Of a stretch of DNA of 41,007 nt, positions 16,900-26,068 are shown piece by piece (position 1 is the stretch's first letter; the number at the start of each line of letters is the position of its first letter). Both the position numbers and the translations under genes were made by a program. Below the pieces are notes generated by a model. The model saw nothing but the letters and a program-made list of their open reading frames with translations. It was not told where the DNA came from and ran no database searches. The stretch is from contig JABFYB010000150.1 in NCBI GenBank assembly GCA_013361475.1, forward strand, positions 1-41,007, written 5' to 3'. This DNA is from Hamadaea sp. GTDB lineage: Bacteria; Actinomycetota; Actinomycetes; Mycobacteriales; Micromonosporaceae.

Positions 16900-17220
16900 G
16901 TGGCAGACAGCGAACTTCAGGTCTGGGTGGATCAGGATCTGTGCACCGGTGACGGCTTGTGCGTGCAATACGCCCCGGAGGTCTTCGAGTTCGACGTCGA
17001 CGGGCTGGCCTACGTCAAGGACGAGGCCGGTGAGTTGCAGCTGGCCAAGGACGCCCGCGTCGCGGTGCCCGCGAACCTGCGGCTGGAGATCCTCGACGCG
17101 GCCAAGGAATGCCCCGGCGAGTGCATCCACGTGCGCCGGGCCGCCGACGCGTCGGCCGAGCCGCTGACCGAGGACGAGCGCGACGAGATCCGGTCTCAGC
17201 TCGCGGCCGGAGCGGTCTGA
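16900..17220 (+). CDS. small 3Fe-4S/4Fe-4S ferredoxin
   Basis: 106 residues. The cluster motif is Cys15-x2-Asp18-x2-Cys21 (CTGDGLC) with the distal Cys71 in ECPGEC, and [15 protein letters not shown] between, as in single-cluster ferredoxins that serve cytochromes P450 and other oxidoreductases. Asp18 stands where a fourth Cys would be; archaeal ferredoxins with Asp there can hold either 3Fe-4S or 4Fe-4S clusters. An additional Cys75 lies close to Cys71. The C-terminal 25 residues are acidic and unusual for the shortest members. It diverges from mpa with 143 bases between starts; no partner oxidoreductase is adjacent. Confidence 0.85.
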   Translation: MADSELQVWVDQDLCTGDGLCVQYAPEVFEFDVDGLAYVKDEAGELQLAKDARVAVPANLRLEILDAAKECPGECIHVRRAADASAEPLTEDERDEIRSQLAAGAV

Positions 17221-17224
17221 AAAA

Positions 17225-19860
<2,636 letters not shown>

Positions 19861-20021
19861 TCACCTCGCTTCGGTCAGCGCCCGCATGTGTCCTGAGCAT
19901 CGTGATGCCCGCGCCAGCGCGGCCATGGCGCTTCTCCATCGCCGCAATGCTACGCACCGCGTACGCACCGCCGGGCGGCACGCCCGAAGATCCGCTGCGA
20001 CCGAACGTCGTACCCCTGCCT

Positions 20022-20027
20022 TACGGT
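20022..20027 (+). promoter_or_regulatory. -10 box TACGGT of the RecB-like nuclease gene
   Basis: TACGGT, 7 bases before ATG 20035; supports that start over GTG 20026. Confidence 0.5.
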
Positions 20028-20034
20028 GAGGGCC

Positions 20035-20904
20035 ATGACAACGCCGCTGCCCACCCTCTCCCCCTCTCGGGCCGCCGATTTCAAGACCTGTCCCCTGCTC
20101 TACCGGCTCCGCAGCATCGACCGGCTGCCCGAGCAACCGACGGTGGACCAGGCCCGGGGGACGTTGGTGCACGCGGTGCTGGAGCGGTTGTTCGACCTGC
20201 CGGCCACGAGCCGGACGCTGGCGGAGGCGGCGCTGCTGGTCCGGCCGGCCTGGGAGGCGCTGCTGGCGGAGGCGCCCGAGCTGGGCACGCTCGCCGTCGA
20301 CGACGGCTTCCTCGACGAGGCCACCCAGCTGCTGCAGGGCTACTTCACAGTGGAGGATCCGACCCGGCTCGAACCGGCCGAGCGGGAGACCCTGATCGAG
20401 GCCACCCTGGACGACCAGCTGCTCATCCGGGGCTATGTGGACCGCCTTGACGTCTCCCCCGCCGGTGACCTGCGGGTGGTCGACTACAAGACCGGCGGCG
20501 CGCCGCGGGAGGCGTTCGAGGCGCGGGCGTTGTTCCAGCTCAAGTTCTACGCGCTGGTGCTGTGGCGGACGCGGGGCATCGTGCCGCGCGTGCTGCGTCT
20601 GGTCTACCTGAAGGACCGGGAGGTCTGCGACTACACGCCCGACTCCGAGGAGCTGGAGCGGTTCGAGAAGACGCTGGTCGCCCTGTGGCGGGCGATCGAG
20701 CAGGCGGCGCAGGCCCGCGACTTCCGGCCGAAGCCGAGCCGGCTGTGCAACTGGTGCTCGCACCAGGCGCTGTGCCCGTCGTTCGGCGGCACCCCGCCGC
20801 CGTTCCCGGAGGAGGCCGCGATCACCACCGCCATCGACGCGCGTACCGCCCGGTCGGCGGCCCAGCGTGGCGTCGACGGCGAACGCCTCGCCGACGTCCT
20901 GTAA
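20035..20904 (+). CDS. RecB-family PD-(D/E)XK nuclease with Fe-S cysteines
   Basis: 289 residues, a stand-alone RecB/Cas4-type exonuclease domain. The motifs are GTLVHAVLERLF (the His of the nuclease core), GYVDRLDVSPAGDLRVVDYKTG (Asp and D-x-K catalytic residues), and a Gln in the motif after. Four Cys, one near the N-terminus (FKTCPLLY) and three near the C-terminus (CNWCSHQALC), are arranged as in the iron-sulphur clamp of AddB and Cas4. A role in DNA end processing is likely from family knowledge but no CRISPR or RecBCD partner is nearby. It points the same way as the regulator and ABC genes but has its own leaderless promoter. Confidence 0.85.
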   Translation: MTTPLPTLSPSRAADFKTCPLLYRLRSIDRLPEQPTVDQARGTLVHAVLERLFDLPATSRTLAEAALLVRPAWEALLAEAPELGTLAVDDGFLDEATQLLQGYFTVEDPTRLEPAERETLIEATLDDQLLIRGYVDRLDVSPAGDLRVVDYKTGGAPREAFEARALFQLKFYALVLWRTRGIVPRVLRLVYLKDREVCDYTPDSEELERFEKTLVALWRAIEQAAQARDFRPKPSRLCNWCSHQALCPSFGGTPPPFPEEAAITTAIDARTARSAAQRGVDGERLADVL

Positions 20905-20941
20905 CGCCCCGAGTACGGGGAATGCGCTGGCGCGAGCCCGG

Positions 20942-20947
20942 TAGTCT
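20942..20947 (+). promoter_or_regulatory. -10 box TAGTCT of the response regulator gene
   Basis: TAGTCT, 6 bases before GTG 20954. Confidence 0.6.
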
Positions 20948-20953
20948 GCCCTC

Positions 20954-21625
20954 GTGACGTCCGGGCCGGTGCGGGTGCTGCTCGCCGACGATCAGCCGAT
21001 GCTCCGCAGCGGCCTGCGCAGCGTGCTCGGCGCGTACGCCGACATCCACGTCGTCGGCGAGGCGGGGGACGGCGTCGAGGCGGTTGAGCTGGCCCGGCGA
21101 CTTCTGCCGGACGTGTTGCTGGTCGAGGCGCGGCTGCCCCGGCGCGACGGAGTCGCCGTGGCCCGGGAGGTCGCCGTGGCACGCCTGCCGGTCGGCGTGC
21201 TCGTGCTGACCGGCGAACCCGTCGGCGATCACGCGGTCGGCGCCTTGCGGGCGGGCGCCCGGGGATTGGTGGCACAGGACGCTCCGGCCGAGGATCTGGT
21301 CGGGGCGGTACGCGCGGTGGCCGCAGGGCACGCCGCGATCTCCCCGGTGCTGCTGGGGCAGCTGCTGGCCCAGTTCGCCGCGCTGCCGGTCGCCGCGGCG
21401 GACGGCGTACCGGAGGGACTGCCGGGGCTGACCGATCGGGAGCGGGAGGTGCTGACCCAGGTCGCCCGGGGCTTGTCGAACGCCGAGATCGCCCGGGTTC
21501 TCACCGTCAGCGAGACGACTGTGAAGACGCATGTGGGGCATGTGCTCACCAAGCTCAAGTTGCGTGACCGTGTCCAGGCGGTCGTCTACGCGTACGAGTC
21601 GGGCTTGGTGAAACCGGGCGAGTAG
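20954..21625 (+). CDS. LuxR/NarL-type response regulator lacking the phosphoacceptor Asp
   Basis: 223 residues. An N-terminal receiver domain (residues 6-120) and a C-terminal LuxR helix-turn-helix (about 155-215: LTDREREVLTQVARGLSNAEIARVL, then SETTVKTHVGHVLTKL). The acidic pair Asp12-Asp13 is kept, but the phosphorylation site reads VLLVEARLP, with Glu58 in place of Asp, and the conserved Lys of the switch region is Gln108 (LVAQDAP). Thr86 is kept. No histidine kinase is adjacent. Glu at this position often mimics the phosphorylated state, so the protein may be constitutively active or respond to something other than a kinase. It is followed, 86 bases on, by the first of two ABC transporter operons, which it may control. 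Confidence 0.92.
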   Translation: MTSGPVRVLLADDQPMLRSGLRSVLGAYADIHVVGEAGDGVEAVELARRLLPDVLLVEARLPRRDGVAVAREVAVARLPVGVLVLTGEPVGDHAVGALRAGARGLVAQDAPAEDLVGAVRAVAAGHAAISPVLLGQLLAQFAALPVAAADGVPEGLPGLTDREREVLTQVARGLSNAEIARVLTVSETTVKTHVGHVLTKLKLRDRVQAVVYAYESGLVKPGE

Positions 21626-21654
21626 CTCGACCGGCCCGCGAGCCGCGAGAAGCG

Positions 21655-21679
21655 CGGGCAATTTAGCGGAGTTTGCCCG
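21655..21679. promoter_or_regulatory. inverted repeat upstream of the first ABC operon
   Basis: CGGGCAA (21655-21661) and TTGCCCG (21673-21679), a perfect 7-bp inverted repeat 33 bases before the ATPase start. The same half sites CGGGCA and TGCCCG recur before the second ABC operon. Confidence 0.45.
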
Positions 21680-21711
21680 TTTCGCCGGGCTCCTGCGGCA
21701 ATATCTGGCCT

Positions 21712-22536
21712 ATGAGCAGCGAACCCACTCAGCCGGCCGCCGCACGCGCCGAGGGCATCTGGAAGGTGTACGGGCACGGCGAAGCGCAGGTGCACGCGCT
21801 CCGCGGCGTGACCACAGCGTTCGACCGGGGACGGTTCACCGCGATCATGGGGCCGTCCGGCTCGGGCAAGTCGACCTTGATGCACTGCCTGGCCGGCCTG
21901 GACACGGTCGACGCCGGGCAGGTGTTCATCGGCGACACCCAGGTGACCGGACTGGGCGACGCCGGGCTGACCAAGCTGCGGCGAGAGAAGGTCGGGTTCA
22001 TCTTCCAGCAGTTCAACCTGCTCCCGACGCTGACCGCCGAGGAGAACATCCTGCTGCCCATGGCGATCTCCGGGCGCAAACCCGACCCGCAGTGGTACGA
22101 CCTGGTGATCAAGACGGTCGGCCTGGGTGACCGGCTGAGTCACCGGCCCACCGAGCTGTCCGGCGGCCAGCAGCAGCGGGTGGCGTGCGCCCGCGCGCTC
22201 GTCGCCCGGCCTGAGGTGATCTTCGCCGACGAGCCCACCGGCAACCTCGACTCCCGGTCCAGCGGCGAGGTCCTGCACTTCCTGCGCAGCTCGGTGCACG
22301 ACTTCGGGCAGACCATCGTGATGGTCACCCACGATCCCCGGGCCGCCTCGTACGCCGACCGCGTGATCTTCCTCGCCGACGGCTCCATCGTGGACGAGCT
22401 GGACAAGCCGACCGAGGGCAGCGTGCTGGACAAGATGAAGAGCCTCGACCCGGCCGAACTCCTGGCGACCCGGCCGGAGACCGACTCGGCGGGGCGGGCC
22501 GACCTGGACGCCGCGACCGGTGGCGCCGATGTTTAA
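21712..22536 (+). CDS. ABC transporter ATP-binding protein, MacB/LolD type (copy 1)
   Basis: 274 residues. Walker A GPSGSGKST, the Q-loop FIFQQFNLLPTLTAEENILLP typical of the MacB/LolD branch, signature LSGGQQQR, Walker B VIFADEPTGNLDS and the H-loop VMVTHDP are all intact. It would power the FtsX-like permease encoded next. No obvious ribosome site precedes ATG 21712; the in-frame upstream start at 21673 lies inside the inverted repeat and is less likely. Its stop overlaps the permease start by eight bases. It closely matches the ATPase at 25283 along its whole length (roughly three quarters identical by eye), so the two arose by duplication. Confidence 0.92.
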   Translation: MSSEPTQPAAARAEGIWKVYGHGEAQVHALRGVTTAFDRGRFTAIMGPSGSGKSTLMHCLAGLDTVDAGQVFIGDTQVTGLGDAGLTKLRREKVGFIFQQFNLLPTLTAEENILLPMAISGRKPDPQWYDLVIKTVGLGDRLSHRPTELSGGQQQRVACARALVARPEVIFADEPTGNLDSRSSGEVLHFLRSSVHDFGQTIVMVTHDPRAASYADRVIFLADGSIVDELDKPTEGSVLDKMKSLDPAELLATRPETDSAGRADLDAATGGADV

Positions 22537-25069
22537 GGCGATGCTGCGCGGCCTGCTCGCGCACAAACTGCGGCTGCTGCTGTCGGCGCTGGCCATCATC
22601 CTCGGCACGATGTTCATGTCCGGCGCGTTCATCGCCGGGGACACCATCGCCCAAGGCTTCACCGGGCTGTTCTCGACCATCAACTCCGACCTCGACGTCC
22701 AGGTCACCGGCAAGTCGGAGGTCGGCGACCAGCAGTCCGGAGTGGTCACCGCGACGGTGCCGCAGCGCGTCGCGGACGCCGTCGGCCAGGTCGACGGGGT
22801 AGCGAAGGCGACGCCGCAGGTCGCCTCGGACGGCGCCCGGGTGATCGGCGGCAACGGCAAGGTGATCCCGACCTCCGGGCCGCCGCGCCTGGGCGTGGGC
22901 TGGACCGGCGAGGACGGTCTCCTGGAACTGCGCGACGGGACCGGGCCGACCCAGCCGAACCAGGTCGCGCTGTCGGCGAACCTCGCCGAGCAGGCCGGCA
23001 AGAAGGTCGGCGACCAGGTCCAGGTCATCACGTTGCAGCCGGAGAAGACCTTCACCGTCGCCGGGATCTTCGGCTACGAGGGCGGCCGCGACTCGCTGGC
23101 CGGGGAGATGACGGTCGCCTTCACCATGCCGGTCGCCCAGGAGCTCATGCTGGGCAAGCCCGGCGAGTACACCAGCGTCGACGTCAAGGCCGCGAGCGGG
23201 GTCGGCGACGCCGAGCTGCGCGACCGGATCGCTGCGGTGGTCGGCCCGGGCTACGACGTACGCACCAACAAGGAGGCGACGGACGCGGCCGACGACGGCA
23301 TCCAGCCCTTCATCACGGTCCTCAAGACCGGGCTCACCGTCTTCGCGCTGATCGCCTTGATCGTCGCCATCTTCCTGATCTTCAACACCTTCTCGATCCT
23401 GGTCGCGCAGCGTACGCGTGAACTGGCGCTCTATCGTTCGTTCGGCGCCTCGAAGCAGCAGGTCCTCCGCTCGGTGCTGACCGAGTCCGCGCTGCTGGGC
23501 CTGGTCGCGGCGCTCGTCGGGCTGATCGTCGGCTGCGGCGTCGGCTGGCTGGGCAAGAAGGGCCTGGAGGCGGCGTCCAACACCAACCTTCCCGTGAGCG
23601 GCATCGTGGTGAAGCCCTACGTCGTCATCGTGACGCTGCTCGTGGGCGTCCTCGTCACAGTGGTCTCGGCACTGGTGCCGGCGTTGCGGGCGTCGCGCGT
23701 ACCGCCGATCGCGGCGATGCGGGACGCCGCGGTGCCGGACAAGCCGCTGCGAAAGCTCACCATCGCCGGGCTGATCGTGCTGCTCGTCGGCGTCGCCTTC
23801 CTCGTGCTGCGGCTGACCAAGGTGTGGAAGGACCCGCTCTGGCTGATCCTCGGCGGTGGGGCGCTGCTGGTGTTCATCGGCGTCGTCATGCTGGCTCCCG
23901 TGCTCAGCCGGCCGGTGACCCGGGCACTCGGCGCGGTGTTCGGCACGTCGGTCCCGGCCCGGCTCGGCACCCGCAACACCGGGCGCAACCCTCGGCGTAC
24001 GGCGTTGACCGCGGCGGCGCTGATGATTGGCGTGACCCTGGCGACCGCGGGCGGCGTCTTCGCGTCGTCGGCCAAGGCCGGGCTCACCGACGTCTTCACC
24101 AACGACGTCAAGGCGCAGCTGATCGTGCAGGTCGACTTCGCGGCCGGGGCGACCGCCGGATTCGACCCGGCGATGCAGAAGCAGATCAGGGAGATCCCGG
24201 GGGTCTCTCAGGCGGTCGCGTTCCGGACCGACGGCGCGCGCGTCGGCGGGCAGACCGCCCAGGTGCTCTCCGGCGATCCGGTGGCGGCGGCAGAGATCTT
24301 CACGCTGAAGGCGGCCTCCGGCGACATCCGGCCCCTGGCGGCCGGGGAGATCATCCTCGACGACGCGACCGCGAAGCGGCTCGCCGCGACGGCCGGGTCG
24401 ACGGTCGACATCGTCACCGCCCGGGGCGGGCCGAAACAGGAAAAGGTCGTGGCCACCCTGGAACCCTCCAGCGCCTGGTCCGGCCCGCTGCTCAACGAGG
24501 CCGACGCGGCCGGGTTCACCTCGCCGAACGCCCAGGCGGCCTATGTGCAGGTCGCCTCGGACGATCAGGTCGAACCGGTGCGTACGCAGCTGGAGTCGCT
24601 GTTCGCCGACAACAAGGAAGTCACGGTCGTCGACCAGAGCCAGCTGCTCAGCACGGTCACCAGCGTCCTCGACATCGTCCTGGTCATCCTCAACATCATG
24701 CTCGGCCTCGCGATCGTCGTGGCCCTGCTCGGCGTGGTGAACACCCTGCTGCTGTCGATCTACGAGCGGACCCGGGAGATCGGCATGATCCGCGCGATCG
24801 GGCTGAGCCGCGGCTCCACCGCGCGGATGATCACCGTCGAGTCGATCCTGATCTCCGTGTTCGGCGCGCTGCTCGGCATGGTCGTCGGCGTGGGCCTCGG
24901 CGTCGCCGCGGTGCAGATCTTCGGCGGGGACTACCTGAAGCTCACGATCCCGTGGGGCTACCTGATCGCGACGCTGATCCTCGCGATCGTGGCCGGCATT
25001 CTGGCGGCCGTCCTGCCGGCGATCCGGGCCGGCCGCCTCAACGTGCTGCAGGCCATCGCGTACGAGTGA
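22529..25069 (+). CDS. FtsX-like permease of the MacB superfamily (copy 1)
   Basis: 846 residues with two FtsX-type repeats: a first membrane helix near residues 16-38 followed by a large extracytoplasmic domain, three helices (about 265-390), then helices, a second large extracytoplasmic domain and three helices at the C-terminus ending LNVLQAIAYE. This twelve-helix-or-fewer layout fits actinobacterial ABC permeases that move lipids, peptides or drive extracellular proteins mechanically, rather than import. The start is ATG 22529, because from there it aligns without gap to the paralogue start at 26068 (MFKAMLRGLLAHKLR against MLRATLKSLLARKLR); the earlier GTG 22520 would add three residues. 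No MacA-type adaptor lies nearby. Confidence 0.9.
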   Translation: MFKAMLRGLLAHKLRLLLSALAIILGTMFMSGAFIAGDTIAQGFTGLFSTINSDLDVQVTGKSEVGDQQSGVVTATVPQRVADAVGQVDGVAKATPQVASDGARVIGGNGKVIPTSGPPRLGVGWTGEDGLLELRDGTGPTQPNQVALSANLAEQAGKKVGDQVQVITLQPEKTFTVAGIFGYEGGRDSLAGEMTVAFTMPVAQELMLGKPGEYTSVDVKAASGVGDAELRDRIAAVVGPGYDVRTNKEATDAADDGIQPFITVLKTGLTVFALIALIVAIFLIFNTFSILVAQRTRELALYRSFGASKQQVLRSVLTESALLGLVAALVGLIVGCGVGWLGKKGLEAASNTNLPVSGIVVKPYVVIVTLLVGVLVTVVSALVPALRASRVPPIAAMRDAAVPDKPLRKLTIAGLIVLLVGVAFLVLRLTKVWKDPLWLILGGGALLVFIGVVMLAPVLSRPVTRALGAVFGTSVPARLGTRNTGRNPRRTALTAAALMIGVTLATAGGVFASSAKAGLTDVFTNDVKAQLIVQVDFAAGATAGFDPAMQKQIREIPGVSQAVAFRTDGARVGGQTAQVLSGDPVAAAEIFTLKAASGDIRPLAAGEIILDDATAKRLAATAGSTVDIVTARGGPKQEKVVATLEPSSAWSGPLLNEADAAGFTSPNAQAAYVQVASDDQVEPVRTQLESLFADNKEVTVVDQSQLLSTVTSVLDIVLVILNIMLGLAIVVALLGVVNTLLLSIYERTREIGMIRAIGLSRGSTARMITVESILISVFGALLGMVVGVGLGVAAVQIFGGDYLKLTIPWGYLIATLILAIVAGILAAVLPAIRAGRLNVLQAIAYE

Positions 25070-25113
25070 GTTCTTGGCGCTGCCGGGAACGGGGCGCCCG
25101 GCCAGGCGTGACT

Positions 25114-25151
25114 CAGGGGCTTCCCCGAGATCGTCTCGGGGACGGCCCCTG
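25114..25151 (+). terminator. hairpin between the two ABC operons
   Basis: Two-step stem: 25114-25120 with 25145-25151 (7 bp) and 25123-25130 with 25134-25141 (8 bp) around a 3-base loop. It follows the permease stop by 44 bases; there is no T run. It probably ends or attenuates the first ABC operon's transcript. Confidence 0.6.
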
Positions 25152-25198
25152 GCGCGGATCTGGGGTCCCTTTCCACCCGTGGTCTGACGTTTCCCGCG

Positions 25199-25251
25199 TG
25201 CCCGGCCGGAACGATGAGAGTCGCCGGCCGGGCACCGCCTTGCCCGGCCGG
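25199..25251. promoter_or_regulatory. three copies of an 11-mer upstream of the second ABC operon
   Basis: TGCCCGGCCGG occurs at 25199-25209 and 25241-25251, and inverted at 25224-25234, so two overlapping palindromes form; the pair 25224-25251 has perfect 11-bp arms and a 6-base gap. Contains the CGGGCA/TGCCCG half sites also found before the first ABC operon. Confidence 0.5.
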
Positions 25252-25282
25252 ACCACATCGAATCCGTGCAGGGGGAACTCCA

Positions 25283-26068
25283 ATGACAATCACCGCACAC
25301 CCGCCCGTCCGCGTGGCCGTCGCCGCGCGGGCGGTGGACGTCTGGAAGGTCTACGGCTCCGGCGAGGCTCAGGTCGTGGCGTTGCGGGGGGTCAGCATGG
25401 AGGTGGCCGCCGGCCGCTTCACCGCGATCATGGGGCCGTCCGGCTCCGGCAAGTCGACGCTGATGCACTGCCTCGCCGGGCTGGACGCGGTCACCCGGGG
25501 CGAGGTCCACGTCGGCGACACGAAGCTGACCGGCCTCGGCGACGCCGGGCTCACCAAGCTGCGCCGCGAGCAGGTCGGCTTCATCTTCCAGCAGTTCAAC
25601 CTGCTGCCCACGCTGACCGCCGAGGAGAACATCCTGCTGCCGCTGGCGATCGCCGGGCGCAAGCCCGACCGCGAGTGGTTCGACACGGTGATCGACACGG
25701 TCGGGCTGCGGGACCGGCTCGGCCACCGGCCGAGCCAGCTCTCCGGCGGCCAGCAGCAACGCGTCGCCTGCGCCCGCGCGCTCGTGTCGCGGCCCGAGGT
25801 GGTCTTCGCGGACGAGCCGACGGGCAACCTCGACTCGCGCTCCGGCGCCGAGGTGCTGTCCTTCCTCCGGGCGTCGGTACGCGACCACGGGCAGACGATC
25901 GTGATGGTGACGCACGACCCGACCGCCGCGTCCTATGCGGACCGGGTCGTGTTCCTCGCCGACGGGCGCATCGTCAGCGAGCTGACCGAGCCGACGCCGC
26001 AGAAGGTGCTGGACGCGATGCAGTCGCTGGACCGGCTCGTGGCCGAGACCGCCGGGGCGGAGTCCTGA
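25283..26068 (+). CDS. ABC transporter ATP-binding protein, MacB/LolD type (copy 2)
   Basis: 261 residues, paralogue of the ATPase at 21712. Walker A GPSGSGKST, Q-loop FIFQQFNLLPTL, signature LSGGQQQR and Walker B VVFADEPTGNLDS are intact. ATG 25283 has GGGGGA eight bases upstream; an earlier in-frame ATG at 25214 lies within the inverted repeats. The ATPase stop and the permease start share one base (TGATG), so production is coupled. The two ATPases differ mostly at the N-terminus and in the last forty residues, which may set partner choice. Confidence 0.92.
   Translation: MTITAHPPVRVAVAARAVDVWKVYGSGEAQVVALRGVSMEVAAGRFTAIMGPSGSGKSTLMHCLAGLDAVTRGEVHVGDTKLTGLGDAGLTKLRREQVGFIFQQFNLLPTLTAEENILLPLAIAGRKPDREWFDTVIDTVGLRDRLGHRPSQLSGGQQQRVACARALVSRPEVVFADEPTGNLDSRSGAEVLSFLRASVRDHGQTIVMVTHDPTAASYADRVVFLADGRIVSELTEPTPQKVLDAMQSLDRLVAETAGAES

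Noticed and set aside
20035-20904. Cas4 of a CRISPR system
   Set aside because: The Fe-S and nuclease motifs resemble Cas4, but no cas1, cas2 or repeat array is near and the arrangement beside trmI is a known actinobacterial context.
23824-26067. Plus-strand open frame running from inside the first permease into the second permease (1597 codons)
   Set aside because: Only the part from 26068 on is a protein; upstream residues are Arg/Gly-rich out-of-frame shadow of the first permease, and a proper start with gene overlap lies at 26068.
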